Assembly: GCF_015352425.1 (NCBI RefSeq)
Contig: NZ_JADKNH010000003.1
Coordinates: 372,001 to 436,000 of the forward strand
Source: Fusibacter ferrireducens
GTDB lineage: Bacteria; Bacillota; Clostridia; Peptostreptococcales; Acidaminobacteraceae
Direction of reading: 5' to 3'
Length of the DNA stretch: 64,000 nt
Every line of letters starts with the position of its first letter. The stretch's first letter is position 1. Below the pieces are notes generated by a model. The model was not told where the DNA came from. It was given only the letters and a program-made list of their open reading frames with translations, and did not search any database. A program made the translations under genes and the position numbers. Positions 62,589-64,000 of this stretch are shown in pieces.

Positions 62589-63122
62589 ATGGGAAAAAAG
62601 AATAAAGTAATTGTCAAAATTATGGATAGAGAATATACAATAGTAAGCGAAGATTCTAGAGAGCATATGCAGAGTGTTGCTAACTATGTTGACGACAAAA
62701 TGCGCGAGACATTTGAGAGTAACAGAAAGCTGAGTACATCCATGATTGGCGTATTGACAGCTCTAAATATTGCAGACGAGTTTTATAAAGTGAACAGTGA
62801 GAAAATTGAACTTGAAAAACGTATTAATTCGCCACAGTATGAGCTTAAAAGTGCTAGGGATGAGCTCAATGCAGTAGTAGCTGAATTCGATAGAAGAAGC
62901 AAGGCATATGAACAGATGGTTCAGGAATTTTTAAAATTAATCGATTCTTCAAGTATTTATGAAACTGGAATATCTCAATTAAAAAAGAGAATGGATAAAT
63001 TAGATCATCAGTTAAGGGATAAAGAAGAAGACTTAAATCGCTCCAAAGATGAAGTTGCTGAACTTGAGAAGGAATTTGCTCATAGAGAAGGTCAATTAAG
63101 AGTAATTGATTTTGAAGATTAA
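62589..63122 (+). CDS. zapA: Cell division protein ZapA
   Basis: A 177-residue protein. The first 100 residues match ZapA (KVIVKIMDREYTIVSEDSREHMQSVANYVDDKM, STSMIGVLTALNIADEF). A long C-terminal coiled coil, longer than in the E. coli protein, follows (about residues 75-170). It bundles FtsZ filaments at the division site. ATG 62589 lies 7 nt after GGAGGT; a TTG at 62574 overlaps that site. zapA ahead of mutS2 is a common order in Firmicutes. Confidence 0.9.
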   Translation: MGKKNKVIVKIMDREYTIVSEDSREHMQSVANYVDDKMRETFESNRKLSTSMIGVLTALNIADEFYKVNSEKIELEKRINSPQYELKSARDELNAVVAEFDRRSKAYEQMVQEFLKLIDSSSIYETGISQLKKRMDKLDHQLRDKEEDLNRSKDEVAELEKEFAHREGQLRVIDFED

Positions 63123-63138
63123 ACGACATGGTCATTTA

Positions 63139-63171
63139 AGTACCTTACATTGTGCTAGGGTGCTTTTTTTG
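63139..63171 (+). terminator. Terminator after zapA
   Basis: AAGTACCT pairs with AGGGTGCTT (one G-U pair), followed by a T run. Confidence 0.75.
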
Positions 63172-63184
63172 TGGAGAATAGAAA

Positions 63185-63271
63185 ATGAAAAATATTGAAT
63201 TATTGGCATCTGCTGGATTAACAAAAAGTTTAAATGCTGCAATTAATGAATTCAATAAAGGATGTGAATAG
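63185..63271 (+). CDS. Possible 28-aa small ORF before mutS2
   Basis: ATG 63185 opens 28 codons ending KGCE and a TAG stop just before the mutS2 ATG. GGAG lies about 9 nt upstream. It is soluble and slightly amphipathic and resembles no family known to me. It could be a real small protein or a coupling ORF for mutS2, or chance. Confidence 0.3.
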   Translation: MKNIELLASAGLTKSLNAAINEFNKGCE

Positions 63272-63273
63272 AC

Positions 63274-64000
63274 ATGTTAGAAAAGACGTTAAGAGTACTT
63301 GAATACCCAAAAATAATTGAAATGCTATCAGATTGCGCGTCCTCGGGATTGGGGAAGTCACTATGCCGGGATTTAAAACCTCAAATAGACATTGAAATGA
63401 TCAGACAAGGTTTGGGGGAAACCACTGAAGCTACAGGGATGCTCATCCAATTTGGCAATATACCAATGGGGCCGTTGTTTGATTTAAAGGATTCTATCAA
63501 AATCGCTCAAATTGGTGGATGTCTTTCTCCAAAGCAATTGTTAGAAATTTGTGACTCCTTAAGAACATCTAGAGCCATAAAAAAATTTATATCGGGTTCT
63601 GAGAGTGCACATGAAAAATATCCGCTGTTAAACGCTATAGCCATATTGATTTCTGCTCATCAAGAAGTTGAAAAACATATTGAACTTTGTATTATCAGTG
63701 ATCAAGAAATATCAGATCATGCATCACCAGAATTAAGGCGCATTAGAAAGGGCATTGAAAGCAAAAATGCCGCCATCAGAAATAAGCTTGAATCCATTAT
63801 CGCCTCTCCAAGTGCTCAAAAGTACTTACAAGATCCGATTATAACCATTCGACAGGATCGTTTTGTAATTCCAGTAAAGAGTGAGCATAAAAATCAAATT
63901 AAAGGCATGGTACATGATCAGTCTGCAAAGGGAAGTACTTTCTACATTGAGCCTATGGCAGTTGTGGAGCTCAACAACGAGATGAGAATGCTTAAAGTAG
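63274..64000 (+). CDS. mutS2: Endonuclease MutS2, N-terminal part
   Basis: The frame runs from ATG 63274 off the end of the window (about 242 codons). The opening MLEKTLRVLEYPKIIEML and the segments SPELRRIRKGIESKNAAIRNKLE, DPIITIRQDRFVIPVKSEHK and GMVHDQSAKGSTFYIEPM are diagnostic of MutS2. The ATPase core and Smr nuclease domain lie outside the window. MutS2 acts on branched DNA and, in Bacillus, in ribosome collision rescue. GGATGTG upstream provides only a weak ribosome binding site. Confidence 0.95.
   Translation, partial: MLEKTLRVLEYPKIIEMLSDCASSGLGKSLCRDLKPQIDIEMIRQGLGETTEATGMLIQFGNIPMGPLFDLKDSIKIAQIGGCLSPKQLLEICDSLRTSRAIKKFISGSESAHEKYPLLNAIAILISAHQEVEKHIELCIISDQEISDHASPELRRIRKGIESKNAAIRNKLESIIASPSAQKYLQDPIITIRQDRFVIPVKSEHKNQIKGMVHDQSAKGSTFYIEPMAVVELNNEMRMLKV

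Noticed and set aside
1-64000. tRNA, rRNA, prophage or replication origin
   Set aside because: No such genes or signatures were found on either strand by reading. A covariance scan for tRNAs would be needed to exclude them formally.

Overview
The window is a gene-dense, AT-rich stretch of a bacterial chromosome. Its character points to an anaerobic, low-GC member of the Clostridia. Pointers are four T-box leaders, an L20-type leader before infC-rpmI-rplT, strong AGGAGG ribosome binding sites, TTG/GTG/ATT/ATC starts, a DUF4364 regulator, ZapA followed by MutS2, and phosphate acetyltransferase. A Fusibacter- or Acidaminobacter-like organism is a guess that I cannot test here. No rRNA, tRNA, CRISPR array or prophage is visible.

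Layout. 1-4.5 kb: an exporter operon of MacB-type ATPase, secreted membrane-anchored accessory protein and MacB/FtsX permease. 4.8-9.1 kb: class IV aminotransferase, peptidase T, TcdA and a secreted peptidoglycan-binding protein. 9.9-14.8 kb: a valine T-box operon (GNAT, valS, folC). 14.9-19.4 kb: secreted C1 protease, DUF4364 regulator, polysaccharide-deacetylase lipoprotein and small membrane proteins. 20.1-25.7 kb: hpt and the acetyl branch of lysine/diaminopimelate synthesis (asd, dapA, dapB, dapH on the minus strand; the likely N-acetyl-diaminopimelate deacetylase diverges). 25.7-30 kb: CPBP protease, methyltransferase, Hsp33, a DUF6873-like protein and DUF445. 30-34.8 kb: two divergent threonyl-tRNA synthetase genes in tandem, each with its own threonine T-box. 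34.8-36.3 kb: infC-rpmI-rplT. 36.4-40.7 kb: an IS200 remnant and an ABC exporter operon with an ArsR-type regulator and a palindromic operator. 40.8-45.7 kb: pta, small ferredoxin, KtrBA potassium uptake and an RNA methyltransferase. 45.7-49.5 kb: phenylalanine T-box with pheS-pheT. 49.8-56.6 kb: an unusual cytosolic ParB-like/BMP fusion, then a TetR-regulated RND efflux operon. 56.7-64 kb: metallophosphoesterase, DHH phosphoesterase, ABC-F protein, cold-shock protein, CvfB, a lone IIB-like protein, zapA and the start of mutS2.

The most unusual content is a dispersed repeat of about 100 bp. It is found at five sites: tandem arrays of 4, 4 and 3 units, one single copy and one degenerate copy. 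Each unit folds into two hairpins whose stems show compensatory changes between copies, and its ends form an imperfect inverted repeat. At four sites the repeat starts within about 10 bp of the U-tract of an intrinsic terminator, always in the same orientation relative to the upstream gene. At the fifth, an IS200 remnant sits between the rplT terminator and a decayed copy. Other points worth a second look are an ATT start for dapB, an ATC start for infC, paired operators around the tetR promoter, and a clean deletion of the catalytic HUH motif from the IS200 transposase.
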